From Roseiarcus sp963833955 (GTDB lineage: Bacteria > Pseudomonadota > Alphaproteobacteria > Rhizobiales > Beijerinckiaceae): a DNA stretch of 64,000 bases. The position numbers and the translations under genes are program-made. Within the stretch, counting starts at the first letter, position 1, and the number at the start of each line of letters is the position of its first letter. Below, piece after piece: positions 16,488 through 25,619 of this stretch. The stretch is taken from contig CAWHZY010000011.1 in NCBI GenBank assembly GCA_963833955.1, forward strand, positions 186,001 through 250,000. Reading direction: 5' to 3'. The notes below the pieces were generated by a model. That model made no database searches and was not told where the DNA came from. It saw nothing but the letters and a program-made list of their open reading frames with translations.

Positions 16488-17789
16488 GTGACCTCTCCGC
16501 TCAACGCTTTCCTCATCTCGCGTCGACGGGTGCTGCAAAGCGGGGCGGCCCTCTCAGCCGTTGCGCTCGCGGGCCGAAGCGCCTTGGCCGCGCCTGCAAA
16601 GCCTCTGACCTTCATCGGCTGGCAATATCATCCGGAAATCGTCGACCAGAACGTCGACATCTTCAAGAAGCTCTACGACGAGGCCGTCACCTACGAGCTC
16701 GTCTCCGGCGACTATCATCCTGTCGTGGAGACGAAGCTCACCGGCGGCCAGCACGTCGACATGATGTATTCCGAGGAGGACCACATCGCGCGCTGGAACG
16801 CGGCCGACTGGACCCGCGACTTCGAAGGCCTGCCCGACATCGACGCGATCAAGGCCGCGATGTTTCCGGTCGCCGTCGCCTCGCTGTCGCTGCCTAACGG
16901 CAAGATCGCGGGCCTGCCTTATTACGCCGGCCACGACGCCTTCATCTACAACGAGGAGCATCTTTCGAAGGCAGGCCTGCAGGTTCCCGACAGCTGGGAC
17001 AGTCTGCTCGACGCTTGCCGCAAGCTCAAGAAGGACGGGATCTCGGACGCGCCCTACAACAGCGCCTGGGGTCAGAAATGGCCCGAGCTGTCCTGGAGCC
17101 TGTTTTCCTGCTGGTACTCGGAGGGCGCGCCCGTTTTCGACGACAAGAGCGAGTTCGTCGACGACGCCTCCCTCCGCAAGGTGCTCGAATTCCACAGGAC
17201 CCTTTACAAGGAGCAGCTCGTCGCGCCCGATATCATGACCCAGCCGGACGAGGGCGTGCCGAGCTATGCGACGGGGCGCCACACGTTCATGATCCTGCAC
17301 GACTACGACCAGAAGGTCGCCAACGACCCGAAGATGTCGAAGGCCGCGGGCAAGGTGAAGAATGCGCTCATGCCCGGCAAGACGCATTCGACCTTCGCCT
17401 GGACCGCCGCTTACCTAATGGCCAAGGAGCCCATCGACGTCGACCGGGCCTGGACCCTCGTGCGGTTTTTCGGCGGCAAGGCGAAGGATGGGCAATATCA
17501 CGTCATCAAGCGCTGGGCGCTCGAGTTCGGTCTCGGCTCCGGCTACAAGGAGGTCATGGCCGATCCAGACGTGGTCGCCAGCTTCTCGAAATGGCGCGAC
17601 GTCGACATTTCCAACAAGCAGCTTCAGCTGGCCACCTCCCGCAAGATCGCGAAGACAATCTGGTTCCCGGAATGGGACCTGTTCATGATGCAGCACGTGC
17701 AGGATTACATCCGCGGCGCCGGCTCAACTGACGAACTCGTTGCGCAGTTGAGCGGCAAGGTCGGCGAACTCAAGAAGCAGTACCAATAG
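16488..17789 (+). CDS. ABC importer periplasmic solute-binding protein (family 1)
   Basis: This protein of about 433 residues is a type 1 (sugar-type) extracellular binding protein. The N-terminus SRRRVLQSGAALSAVALAGR, ending near SALAAPA, is a Tat-like or Sec signal with a cleavage site. The mature part has the two-lobe pattern with WQYHPEIVDQNVDIFKKLYD and PDSWDSLLDACRKLKKDGI. The GTG at 16488 is favoured because GGGAG precedes it by seven to eight bases; an ATG at 16473 in the same frame has no good ribosome-binding site. It feeds the permeases and ATPase directly downstream. The ligand is not readable from sequence. Confidence 0.9.
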   Translation: MTSPLNAFLISRRRVLQSGAALSAVALAGRSALAAPAKPLTFIGWQYHPEIVDQNVDIFKKLYDEAVTYELVSGDYHPVVETKLTGGQHVDMMYSEEDHIARWNAADWTRDFEGLPDIDAIKAAMFPVAVASLSLPNGKIAGLPYYAGHDAFIYNEEHLSKAGLQVPDSWDSLLDACRKLKKDGISDAPYNSAWGQKWPELSWSLFSCWYSEGAPVFDDKSEFVDDASLRKVLEFHRTLYKEQLVAPDIMTQPDEGVPSYATGRHTFMILHDYDQKVANDPKMSKAAGKVKNALMPGKTHSTFAWTAAYLMAKEPIDVDRAWTLVRFFGGKAKDGQYHVIKRWALEFGLGSGYKEVMADPDVVASFSKWRDVDISNKQLQLATSRKIAKTIWFPEWDLFMMQHVQDYIRGAGSTDELVAQLSGKVGELKKQYQ

Positions 17790-17823
17790 GCCGCCTCAGA
17801 GCGAGGTTGACCGCAGGAAAGCC

Positions 17824-19662
17824 ATGTCTGCCGCTGGAGCGCTCGACAAAGCTGACGGCGTGACCGCTCAGGCCGCGAACCCTCCCTTGGCGCAGCCGCT
17901 CCGCCCGCAACGGACGCGCGTTCCGGGTTTTGCCTATCTCACTGTTGCGCCGACGCTGTTGGTGGTGGCGATCGTGGTCGGCGGCCCGCTCGTCTACAGC
18001 TTTTATCTGAGCCTCCACCGGACCAATCCGATCACGAAGAAATGGCTCTTCGTAGGGTTCGGCAACTATGCCGCTGCGATCGCGAACCCGGACTTCTGGG
18101 CGGCGATTGGGCGGACCGTTTATTTCGCCGGCTTTACGCTCGTTGGTTCGACCTTGCTCGGCTTGGCGATGGCGCTCGTGCTCAACCAGCGCTTCCTCGG
18201 ACGGGGACTGCTCCGCAGCTTTGTGCTGGTTCCGTGGGCCATGGCTCCCGTGTCGGTCGGCGTCTTGTGGTCGTTCGTCTATGCCGGTGACTATGGAGCG
18301 TTGACCGGCCTTCTCGACGATCTCGGATTAGGGCGGTTCGCGCTGCCATGGCTTGGCGACGGCTTTCGCGCCCTCAATCTTGTCGCCCTCACACAAGTCT
18401 GGAGCCAGGCGCCGCTGACGGCGCTCATGCTGCTGGCTGGCCTGCAATCGATGCCCGACAGCCTGCGCCGCGCCGCCATGCTGGACGGCGCCGGCCCGGT
18501 CGCGCGTTTCTTCGCGATAACACTGCCCTGGCTGAAACCGAACCTTCTGTTCATCTCGATCGTGACGACCATCAATTCGCTGATGGCTTTCGACATTCTC
18601 TGGATCATGACGCGCGGCGGCCCGGGCGCGGCGACGACGGTGCTATCCTGGCTTGGCTACGTCACGGCCTTCCAGTTCCTGCGATTCGGCGAAGGGGCGA
18701 GCCTCCTGTATTTCCTCACGGCGCTGAGCTTCCTCTTGGCGATCGTGTATTTCGTGGTTTTCAGCCAGCGGCGCGCTCGTCTGCGTCCTGCCCTCCGCGG
18801 CGGTCGAGGACGTGCAGCCCGCTATTCTTGCGGCGCGCGTTCGCGCCGCTCCGGCTCCTCCGGCCTCGCTCGGCGCTTACCGAGTTCGGCGCGCATTGCC
18901 TGCTCCGCTCTCGCGCGCGCTCGGCCGCGGCGGTTTTGCTCTGATGGCCATCGTCATTTTCCTGTGGTCCGCGCTTCCGGTGCTCGCGCTCATCCTCATG
19001 AGCCTCACGCCTGCGAGCGACCTTATTCGCACCCCGCCAACTCTTGTGCCGAGCACAATAACGCTGCAGAATTTCCAGACGGTGCTGCTGCCCCAATCGG
19101 GCGCGCAGTTCTCGACGAGTGTGCAGGCGAGGCGGGTTCCTCTCTCGATATTCAACAGCTTCGTCGTGGGCGCGAGTGTTTCGGTGATCTGCGTCGCGCT
19201 CGGCACTTTCGCGGGTTACGCCTTCGCCCGCTTTGGCAAAGCCAGATTTTTTCGCGCGAGCCTTTGGGCGCTCCTGCTGACCCGCATGACTCCAGCGCTC
19301 ACACTCGTGCTGCCGTTCTTCATCTGCTACCGCACGCTTTCGCTGATCGACACCCGCACGGGCCTCATCATCGCCTACTCGTCCTTCCTGCTGCCGCTGA
19401 GCGCCTGGATGATGCGCAGCTATTTCGAGGGCGTACCAATGAGCCTCGACCGTGCGGCGGTGATCGACGGATGCTCGTGGTTCGGCATGATGACGCGCGT
19501 GCTCGTGCCCGTGGTGCGCCCGGGCATCGTGGCCGCGATCATCTTCTGCTTTCTCGCGAGCTGGAACGAGTTCCTGTTCGCGCTGATCCTGACGTCAACG
19601 CCAAATGCGCAGACGATCCCGGTCGTGATCTCCGGCTTCCTCAGCCAGGCGCAGTTCTATGA
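17824..19662 (+). CDS. ABC sugar permease (MalF/UgpA type) with abnormal 3' extension
   Basis: The first 320 residues or so are a normal six-helix MalF/UgpA permease, with the EAA-type loop RRAAMLDGAGPVARFFAITLPWLKPNLL and a last helix ending at YFVVFSQRR (about base 18775). Families of this type end within a few residues of that point. Here the frame stays open for a further 290 or so codons of low-complexity Arg/Ala/His-rich sequence that lies wholly inside the next permease gene in another frame. A one-base indel near 18775-18800, or a sequencing error, best explains the lost stop. The start has AGGA six bases upstream. Confidence 0.7.
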   Translation: MSAAGALDKADGVTAQAANPPLAQPLRPQRTRVPGFAYLTVAPTLLVVAIVVGGPLVYSFYLSLHRTNPITKKWLFVGFGNYAAAIANPDFWAAIGRTVYFAGFTLVGSTLLGLAMALVLNQRFLGRGLLRSFVLVPWAMAPVSVGVLWSFVYAGDYGALTGLLDDLGLGRFALPWLGDGFRALNLVALTQVWSQAPLTALMLLAGLQSMPDSLRRAAMLDGAGPVARFFAITLPWLKPNLLFISIVTTINSLMAFDILWIMTRGGPGAATTVLSWLGYVTAFQFLRFGEGASLLYFLTALSFLLAIVYFVVFSQRRARLRPALRGGRGRAARYSCGARSRRSGSSGLARRLPSSARIACSALARARPRRFCSDGHRHFPVVRASGARAHPHEPHACERPYSHPANSCAEHNNAAEFPDGAAAPIGRAVLDECAGEAGSSLDIQQLRRGRECFGDLRRARHFRGLRLRPLWQSQIFSREPLGAPADPHDSSAHTRAAVLHLLPHAFADRHPHGPHHRLLVLPAAAERLDDAQLFRGRTNEPRPCGGDRRMLVVRHDDARARARGAPGHRGRDHLLLSRELERVPVRADPDVNAKCADDPGRDLRLPQPGAVL

Positions 19663-19777
19663 ATACGGCCCGATGTTCGCGGCAAGCGTACTGTCCATTC
19701 TTCCCCCAGTGCTGGTCGCCTTCTTCTTCCAGCGTTTCCTCGTCCAGGGTGCGCTCTCTGGCGCGGTGAAGGGTTGA
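18812..19777 (+). CDS. ABC sugar permease (MalG/UgpE type)
   Basis: This second membrane component of the importer (321 residues from a GTG at 18812) has six predicted helices, the first at LMAIVIFLWSALPVLALILM, and the cytoplasmic EAA loop LDRAAVIDGCSWFGMMTRVLVP that docks on the ATPase. An ATG at 18944 would give 277 residues but would start inside the first helix. The preceding permease reads through the whole of this gene in another frame, which makes the junction suspect. The ATPase gene starts five bases after its stop. Confidence 0.88.
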   Translation: MQPAILAARVRAAPAPPASLGAYRVRRALPAPLSRALGRGGFALMAIVIFLWSALPVLALILMSLTPASDLIRTPPTLVPSTITLQNFQTVLLPQSGAQFSTSVQARRVPLSIFNSFVVGASVSVICVALGTFAGYAFARFGKARFFRASLWALLLTRMTPALTLVLPFFICYRTLSLIDTRTGLIIAYSSFLLPLSAWMMRSYFEGVPMSLDRAAVIDGCSWFGMMTRVLVPVVRPGIVAAIIFCFLASWNEFLFALILTSTPNAQTIPVVISGFLSQAQFYEYGPMFAASVLSILPPVLVAFFFQRFLVQGALSGAVKG

Positions 19778-19781
19778 CGCC

Positions 19782-20804
19782 ATGAGCGCGATCACCATCG
19801 AAAGCGTGAGCAAGAGCTATGGGACGACGCCCGTGCTGCACGCGCTCGACCTCGAAATTCCCGACGGGGCCTTCGTTTCGTTTCTCGGGCCATCGGGCTG
19901 CGGGAAGAGCACCCTTCTCTTTTGCATCGCCGGCCTTGAAGAGATTTCCGACGGCCGAATCCTATTCGACGGCCGCGACATGACTCCGGTTGCGGCGCGC
20001 AACCGGAACATCGCGCTCGTATTCCAGGACTATGCGCTCTATCCGCACATGTCGGTGCGCGAAAATCTGGCCTTCCCCTTGCGCCAGCAGAAGGCCGAGG
20101 AGCAGGCGATCACGACCCAAGTCGCCTGGGCCGCAGATCTGCTCGGGCTCAACCCGTTCCTCGACCGCTCGCCCGCGGAATTGTCAGGCGGCCAACGACA
20201 ACGCGTCGCGGTGGGGCGCGCCATCGTTCGGCATCCGGCGGCGCTCCTTATGGACGAGCCGCTCTCCAACCTCGACGCGAGCCTGCGGGTGAAGACGCGC
20301 ACCGAGATCAAGCGGCTGCAACGCGAGCTCAAAATCACCGTCGTCTTCGTGACGCACGACCAGGAGGAGGCGATGGTGATGTCGGACCGCATCGCGGTCA
20401 TGAACAATGGCGTGCTTCAGCAGTTCGACGAGCCGATGAAAATCTACCGCGCTCCGATGAATGTCTTCGTCGCCGGCTTTATCGGCTCGCCGCAGATGAA
20501 TCTGCTTCCAGGCGAGATGGCGCCGGGGGGACATGGCGCGGGGCGCCTCGTTGGCGTGCGCCCTCACGATCTCGCCCCGACGGCGAACGGCGGGTCGGAC
20601 ACCTTCACGCTTAAGGGGGAACTCGCGCTTATCGAGCCCGCCGGCCCGCTGCACTATCTCGACGTCGATGTCGGAGGCCAGATGGTCAAGGCGACCTGCG
20701 CCGACCCCAACGGGCTCTGTCCCGGCGCCGCAGTCACGCTCTCTGCGCCAGTCCAAGCGGTACACCTGTTCGACCGCGAGAGCGGCCTGCGCGTCAACGC
20801 CTGA
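19782..20804 (+). CDS. ABC importer ATPase (MalK/UgpC type)
   Basis: This 340-residue ATPase has Walker A GPSGCGKST (about residues 37-45), Q-loop VFQDYALYPHMSV, signature LSGGQRQRVAVGRAIVRHP, Walker B LLMDEPLSNLD and H-loop VTHDQEEAM. A C-terminal OB-type regulatory domain follows. The combination is typical of carbohydrate importers of the MalK/UgpC group. It completes the binding protein, permease, permease, ATPase set. The next gene, an amidohydrolase, begins within 20 bases. Confidence 0.93.
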   Translation: MSAITIESVSKSYGTTPVLHALDLEIPDGAFVSFLGPSGCGKSTLLFCIAGLEEISDGRILFDGRDMTPVAARNRNIALVFQDYALYPHMSVRENLAFPLRQQKAEEQAITTQVAWAADLLGLNPFLDRSPAELSGGQRQRVAVGRAIVRHPAALLMDEPLSNLDASLRVKTRTEIKRLQRELKITVVFVTHDQEEAMVMSDRIAVMNNGVLQQFDEPMKIYRAPMNVFVAGFIGSPQMNLLPGEMAPGGHGAGRLVGVRPHDLAPTANGGSDTFTLKGELALIEPAGPLHYLDVDVGGQMVKATCADPNGLCPGAAVTLSAPVQAVHLFDRESGLRVNA

Positions 20805-20822
20805 CACCTCAAAGAAAGATCC

Positions 20823-21957
20823 ATGGCCTTCGATCTCATCCTCCGCAACGGTCGCGATCATCGACCCCTCGCAGAATCTCGACCGCGTCGCCGACGTCGC
20901 CTTCGCCGGCGGAAAGGTGGCGAAGGTCGGCGAGCGCCTCGAATCCGAAGGCGCCGAAGTTCGCGACGTGTCTGGCCTCATTGTCACGCCAGGCCTCATC
21001 GATCTGCACACGCACGTTTACTGGGGAGGCACGTCGCTCGGCATCGACGCCGAGGATTTCGCGCGCCGCAGCGCAGTCACGACCTGCGTCGACACCGGCA
21101 GCGCGGGGCCGGGCAATTTCGCCGGCTTCCGCAAGCACGTCATCGAGCGGAGCGCGGTGCGCATCCTGCCCTACCTCCACGTGTCCTTCGCCGGGATCTA
21201 CGCTTTCTCAAAGCGCATCATGGTGGGAGAGGGACACGACATCCGGCTGCTCGCTGCGCGGGACTGCATCGACGTGGTCGAAGCCAACCGCGACCTCATC
21301 GTCGGCATCAAGGTCCGCATTGGGCGGACGGCAAGCGGAGCAGCGGGAATCGTGCCGCTGGACGTCGCCGAACAGGTCGCCGACGAGACCGGCCTGCCGA
21401 TGATGGTGCACATCGACGAGCCGCCGCCATCCTACGAGGAGGTCGTCGCGCGGCTGCGTCCCGGAGACGTGCTGACCCACTGCTTTCGCCCTTTTCCAAA
21501 CGCGCCGATCGACGGCAAGGGCAAGATCAAGCCTGCGGTGCTGGCCGCACGACAGCGCGGCGTCACCTTCGACGTCGGCCACGGGAAGGGCTCGTTCGGC
21601 TGGAAGACCGCGCGCGCCATGCTTGCTGAAGGCTTCGCGCCCGACACGATCTCGTCGGACATCCACACGTTGTGCATCGACGGGCCTGTTTACGACCAGG
21701 TCACGACACTGTCGAAGTTCCTGGCGCTTGGCATGCGCCTGCGCGACGTGATCGCGGCGTCCACCGTAAACGCCGCAGCGGCGCTCAATCGCCCCGAACT
21801 CGGAACGCTCAAGCCCGGCGGCGTCGGGGACGCCAGCATTCTGTCGCTCGAGCAGGGCGAGTTCCATCTCGAGGACGTCGTCGGCGAGGTCGTCACGACG
21901 GGCGAGCGCCTGTTCGCCAAGGGCGTCGTCATCGGCGGCCGATGGTGGCATCCCTAA
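20823..21957 (+). CDS. Amidohydrolase/deacetylase metallohydrolase with 5' frameshift
   Basis: The product resembles the dihydroorotase-like deacetylase group. It has the metal motif HTHVYWGG, the bridging-lysine region VGIKVRIG, and later MVHIDEP, THCF and SSDIHTL. The natural start ATG 20823 encodes MAFDLILRN, but the rest of the protein (AIIDPSQNLDRVADVAFAGG onward) is one frame away from about base 20850. No ATG, GTG or TTG before the conserved region rescues the second frame. It is therefore frameshifted as read, by a real mutation or a sequence error. If restored it would be about 378 residues and would hydrolyse an amide or N-acyl group. Confidence 0.75.
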
Positions 21958-21978
21958 CCGGAAGGAATGTAGCGCTCC

Positions 21979-23415
21979 ATGGACACGTTGCGGAATTTCA
22001 TCGATGGCCGCTGGACCGATGCGCCGGAGCGCGCGCCAGCTATAAACCCCGCTACGGGGCAGCAGATCGCGTGGCTGCCGAAGAGCGACCGCGCGATCGC
22101 CCGCGACGCAATCGCGGCGGCCAAGCGGGCGCGGGCGGGATGGGCGAAGACGTCGGTGTGGAAACGCGCCGAGATGTGCTTCGCCATCGCGGCTTCGATC
22201 GACGAGAGCCGCGCCCAGATTGCGCGCACACTGAGCCAGGAGCAGGGCAAGCCGCTTCCGCAAGCCATCGGTGAGGTCGCCAAGGCGGCCGACGGCTTCC
22301 GGCTCGCCGCGGAACTCGTTCGCCAGATGAAGGGCGAGACGTTGCCGGCCGAGGACCCGACCAAGCTCGTCATGACGCTACGCCAACCTCGGGGTGTCTA
22401 CGCGGTCATCACGCCGTGGAACTATCCGGTGAACATTCCGGTCGAGTACCTGGGACCTGGACTCGCCACCGGCAATACGATCGTCTGGGTTCCAGCGCCG
22501 ACAACCTCGATGGCTGCCGTCGAGCTCATGCGAGCGATCGAGGCCGCAGGTCTGCCTGCCGGCGTCCTCAATCTCGTGATCGGCGAAGGGCCGGTCGTCG
22601 GCGACGAGATCGTCTCGCATCCAGACACGGCGGGGATCGGCTTCACCGGCAGTGCGGCGACCGGGCGGCGCATCGCGGAGCGGGGCGCGGGCAAACCGAT
22701 GCTGCTCGAACTCGGCGGCAACGGCCCTCTGCTAGTGTTCGAGGACGCCGATCTCAAGCGCGCCGCGACGGCGGCGGCCAACGGCGCCTTCTCGAACGCG
22801 GGACAGATCTGCGCCGCAACCGGCCGCGTACTGGCGCATGAGAGCGTCGCCGACGAGCTGGCCGAGCGCATCGCGGGCCATGCGCGCAACTACATCCTTG
22901 GCGACCCGCTGCATCAGGGCGTCACGATGGGGCCGCTCAACAACCCGAAGGTCGCGGCCAAAGTGCGCGAGCACGTGGACGAGGCCGTCGCCGCGGGCGC
23001 GAATGTGGTGACGGGCGGCAAGCCGCGCCCCGACCTTGGCAGCGAGCTCTTTTTCGAGCCCACGGTGCTGACCGGCGTGACGCGGGAGATGCGCATCAAC
23101 CGCGAGGAGACGTTCGGGCCGGTCACGCCCATCCTCTCCTTCCGCGACGACGACGAGGCGATGTCGCTCGCGCTCGACAGCGAATACGGCCTTTCCGTCG
23201 GCGTCTTCACGCGTGACATGGACCGGGCTTTGCGCTTCGCCGAGGCCATTCCGGCGGGCATCGTCAATATCAACGACTCCAGCACCTATTGGGAGATCCA
23301 CCTGCCATTCGGAGGCGGCTCGGGCACGCGCAGCGGCGTCGGCCGGCTCGGCGGCCGCCTGACGCTGGAAGCGATGACGGAGATCAAGATGATCACCGTT
23401 ACGCGCGCGATATGA
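21979..23415 (+). CDS. NAD(P)-dependent aldehyde dehydrogenase
   Basis: This 478-residue enzyme of the aldehyde dehydrogenase superfamily oxidises an aldehyde to its acid. The catalytic cysteine is C278 in NAGQICAATGR and the general base is E244 in LELGGNGP; the 34-residue spacing is the family norm. The cofactor-site motif is VITPWNYPVNIP and the C-terminal NEETFGPV-like motif appears as REETFGPV. GGAAGGA lies about 12 bases upstream. In this operon it probably handles an aldehyde released by the aldolase-like or dehydrogenase steps. Confidence 0.93.
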   Translation: MDTLRNFIDGRWTDAPERAPAINPATGQQIAWLPKSDRAIARDAIAAAKRARAGWAKTSVWKRAEMCFAIAASIDESRAQIARTLSQEQGKPLPQAIGEVAKAADGFRLAAELVRQMKGETLPAEDPTKLVMTLRQPRGVYAVITPWNYPVNIPVEYLGPGLATGNTIVWVPAPTTSMAAVELMRAIEAAGLPAGVLNLVIGEGPVVGDEIVSHPDTAGIGFTGSAATGRRIAERGAGKPMLLELGGNGPLLVFEDADLKRAATAAANGAFSNAGQICAATGRVLAHESVADELAERIAGHARNYILGDPLHQGVTMGPLNNPKVAAKVREHVDEAVAAGANVVTGGKPRPDLGSELFFEPTVLTGVTREMRINREETFGPVTPILSFRDDDEAMSLALDSEYGLSVGVFTRDMDRALRFAEAIPAGIVNINDSSTYWEIHLPFGGGSGTRSGVGRLGGRLTLEAMTEIKMITVTRAI

Positions 23416-23425
23416 AGGAGGCCGG

Positions 23426-23989
23426 ATGACCAATGTAAGCGGGCTCGAAACCACGCCTGAGGTCGGCGACGAAAACCTCGGGCCCGCGGGTGCGGCCACG
23501 CTCATCGCGGATTTTGTCGACGTGCTGATCCCCGGCGAGGGGCTCTGGCCCTCGGCGAGCTCGGTCGGCGTCCAAGGCCAGCTGGCGCTGCGGCTGATGG
23601 AGGAGCGCGGCAAGAACGCGTTGCCGACACTCGTGAAGGCGATCGAGGCCGCCGGCGGCCCGCTCGAGAAGCTCGACGAGGCGGCGCGCGTCGCGGTCGT
23701 ACAGCGTTTTGAAGAGGCCGAGCCGGACTTGTTCGGCTGGGTGAGGGACGCGGCCTATATCGCCTATTACGAGAACCCGTTCGTCGCCGAGGCGATCGTT
23801 CTCTCAGGCCACCCCTACGAGTTGCGCCCGCACATCAAGGGCTATCCCGTCCGGCGTTTCGATCCGGCGCGCGACGCGCCGCGGCACGGCCGTGGGCGCT
23901 ACACCAAGACCGCGGACGTGCGCCGCGTGGACATCAGCGGCCTCGATCTCGAGAGCAACCGAACCCAAGCCTGGGGCCTGAAGCGATGA
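23426..23989 (+). CDS. Gluconate 2-dehydrogenase subunit 3-like protein
   Basis: This 187-residue helical protein starts behind a GAAGGAGG site. Sequence such as AATLIADFVDVLIPGEGLWP matches the small subunits that accompany flavin GMC dehydrogenases (gluconate 2-dehydrogenase subunit 3 family). Its stop overlaps the GMC gene start as ATGA, so the two are translationally coupled. Most relatives carry a Tat signal that exports the folded complex; none is visible here, so this pair may act in the cytoplasm. Family assignment is from pattern and context. Confidence 0.7.
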   Translation: MTNVSGLETTPEVGDENLGPAGAATLIADFVDVLIPGEGLWPSASSVGVQGQLALRLMEERGKNALPTLVKAIEAAGGPLEKLDEAARVAVVQRFEEAEPDLFGWVRDAAYIAYYENPFVAEAIVLSGHPYELRPHIKGYPVRRFDPARDAPRHGRGRYTKTADVRRVDISGLDLESNRTQAWGLKR

Positions 23990-25611
23990 CCAAGAGCCAG
24001 GATTGCGATGTGCTGATTGTCGGCGCGGGCGCCACCGGCGCGCTCGCCGCCACGATTCTCGCGCAGGGCGGCCTCGACGTGCTGTGTCTCGAGCAGGGCG
24101 CTTGGGTCGAGCCGGGAGATCATCCCCACTACAGCTCGGATTGGACCTGGCAGCGACGCACGAACTGGAGCTCCGACGTCAACAAGCGCCATCATCCCGA
24201 CGACTATCCGGTCGAGACGAACTCCTCGCAGGTCTTGATGTGGAACGGGGTCGGCGGCTCGACCAATGTCTATAGCGCGATCTGGCCGCGCTTCCGGCCC
24301 TCCGACTTCCGCAAGGGCGACGAGCACGGTCTGGCGCCGAACTGGCCGATTTCCTACGAGGACCTCGCGCCTTTCTACGAAAAGGCCGATCGTCTGATCG
24401 GCACGAGCGGCCTCGCCGGCGACCCCGCCATGCCGCCGCGCGACCCGTGCCCCACCGGGCCGTTGCCTTTCACCCGCGCCGCTGGCCGGCTCGCCGAGGC
24501 CTTCGACAAGCTCGGCTGGCATTGGTGGCCGGCCGAGGCCGGCGTCATCTCGGAAAACTATGACGGCCGCCCCGCCTGCAACGGCTGCGGCGTCTGCAAC
24601 GGCTGCCCGCGCGGCTCGATGAGCAAGTTCTCGATCTCGATATGGCCCAAGGCCCTGCTTGCCGGAACGCGGCTGCGCACTTATGCGCGCGCGCTCAAGA
24701 TCGAGAAGGGGCCGGACGGGCGGGCCACGGGCGTCCATTTCGTCGACCGCAATACCGGCCGCGTCGAATTCCAGGGCGCGAAGCTCGTCATCATCGCGGC
24801 CAATGGCGTCGGGACGCCGCGCCTTCTGCTCGCCTCCGACAATCTCGCCAATTCCTCCGATCAGGTCGGGCGCAACCTTCTCCACCACACGCTGGTCACC
24901 TCCGAGTTCTGGGTCGACGAGCCGATCGAGAGCCATATGGGCTATGTCGCCTCGCTGCTCGGCCGCGAATTCGCCGAGACGGATGTGAGCCGCGGCTTCG
25001 TCAACGGCTTCCAGTTCAACTGCCTGACAAACACGTCGTCGGCGGGCGAGGCGGCGGCCGGCTGGGCGTCCAACGCGAAGGCGCCCTGGGGCCGGGGCCA
25101 CCATGACTGGTTTGAGCGTCATTTCTCGCACGGCATCGGCGTGCACGCGATCGGCGACGACTTGCCGAATCCCAACAACCGGGTGACGATCGACCCGGCT
25201 GTGCGAGATTCGTATGGCCTACCTGCCGCGAGGCTGTTCTACGAGCCCGGCGAGAACGACCGGCGAATGATGAACTTCATGCTCGACCGCATGGAGGACA
25301 TCGCCAAAGCAGCCGGCGCCTTCGACTACAAGGCGACTGACTATCGCGACGAGAACGGCGTGTACCGCACCCCGGCATGGCACATGATCGGCACCTGCCG
25401 GATGGGCGCGGACCCCGAGCGCTCCGTCGTCAACAAGTGGAACCAGAGCTGGGATGTGCCCAACCTGTTCATCGTGGACGGCAGCGTGGTCGCGACCGGC
25501 GGCGTCGTCAATCCGACGCCGACCATCTCGGCACTCGCGCTCCGCGCCGCCACCTATATCCGCGACAATTTCCGGGAGCTCTCGATGACGACCCGCCCGA
25601 TGGCGGCTTGA
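23986..25611 (+). CDS. GMC-family FAD dehydrogenase (gluconate/glucose dehydrogenase type)
   Basis: This 541-residue flavoprotein has an N-terminal FAD-binding motif VLIVGAGATGALAATILAQG (about residues 9-28) and a C-terminal GMC motif with GTCRMG and NLFIVDGSVVATGGVVNPTP. It has no signal peptide. Four cysteines, C198, C201, C204 and C207 (CNGCGVCNGC), form a tight cluster that could hold an iron-sulfur centre, as in FAD-dependent glucose dehydrogenases. It would oxidise an alcohol or sugar acid with the upstream small subunit. No cytochrome subunit is encoded nearby, so its electron acceptor is unknown. Confidence 0.88.
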   Translation: MTKSQDCDVLIVGAGATGALAATILAQGGLDVLCLEQGAWVEPGDHPHYSSDWTWQRRTNWSSDVNKRHHPDDYPVETNSSQVLMWNGVGGSTNVYSAIWPRFRPSDFRKGDEHGLAPNWPISYEDLAPFYEKADRLIGTSGLAGDPAMPPRDPCPTGPLPFTRAAGRLAEAFDKLGWHWWPAEAGVISENYDGRPACNGCGVCNGCPRGSMSKFSISIWPKALLAGTRLRTYARALKIEKGPDGRATGVHFVDRNTGRVEFQGAKLVIIAANGVGTPRLLLASDNLANSSDQVGRNLLHHTLVTSEFWVDEPIESHMGYVASLLGREFAETDVSRGFVNGFQFNCLTNTSSAGEAAAGWASNAKAPWGRGHHDWFERHFSHGIGVHAIGDDLPNPNNRVTIDPAVRDSYGLPAARLFYEPGENDRRMMNFMLDRMEDIAKAAGAFDYKATDYRDENGVYRTPAWHMIGTCRMGADPERSVVNKWNQSWDVPNLFIVDGSVVATGGVVNPTPTISALALRAATYIRDNFRELSMTTRPMAA

Positions 25612-25619
25612 GCGGCGCC

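Noticed and set aside
18790..19662. A 612-residue permease fusion protein
   Set aside because: The last 290 or so codons are Arg/Ala/His-rich, have no membrane pattern, and lie over a well-conserved permease in another frame; a lost stop codon explains it better.
23899..25146. A 415-codon open frame antisense to the GMC dehydrogenase
   Set aside because: Composition and the lack of motifs mark it as the mirror of high-GC codon usage in the real gene.
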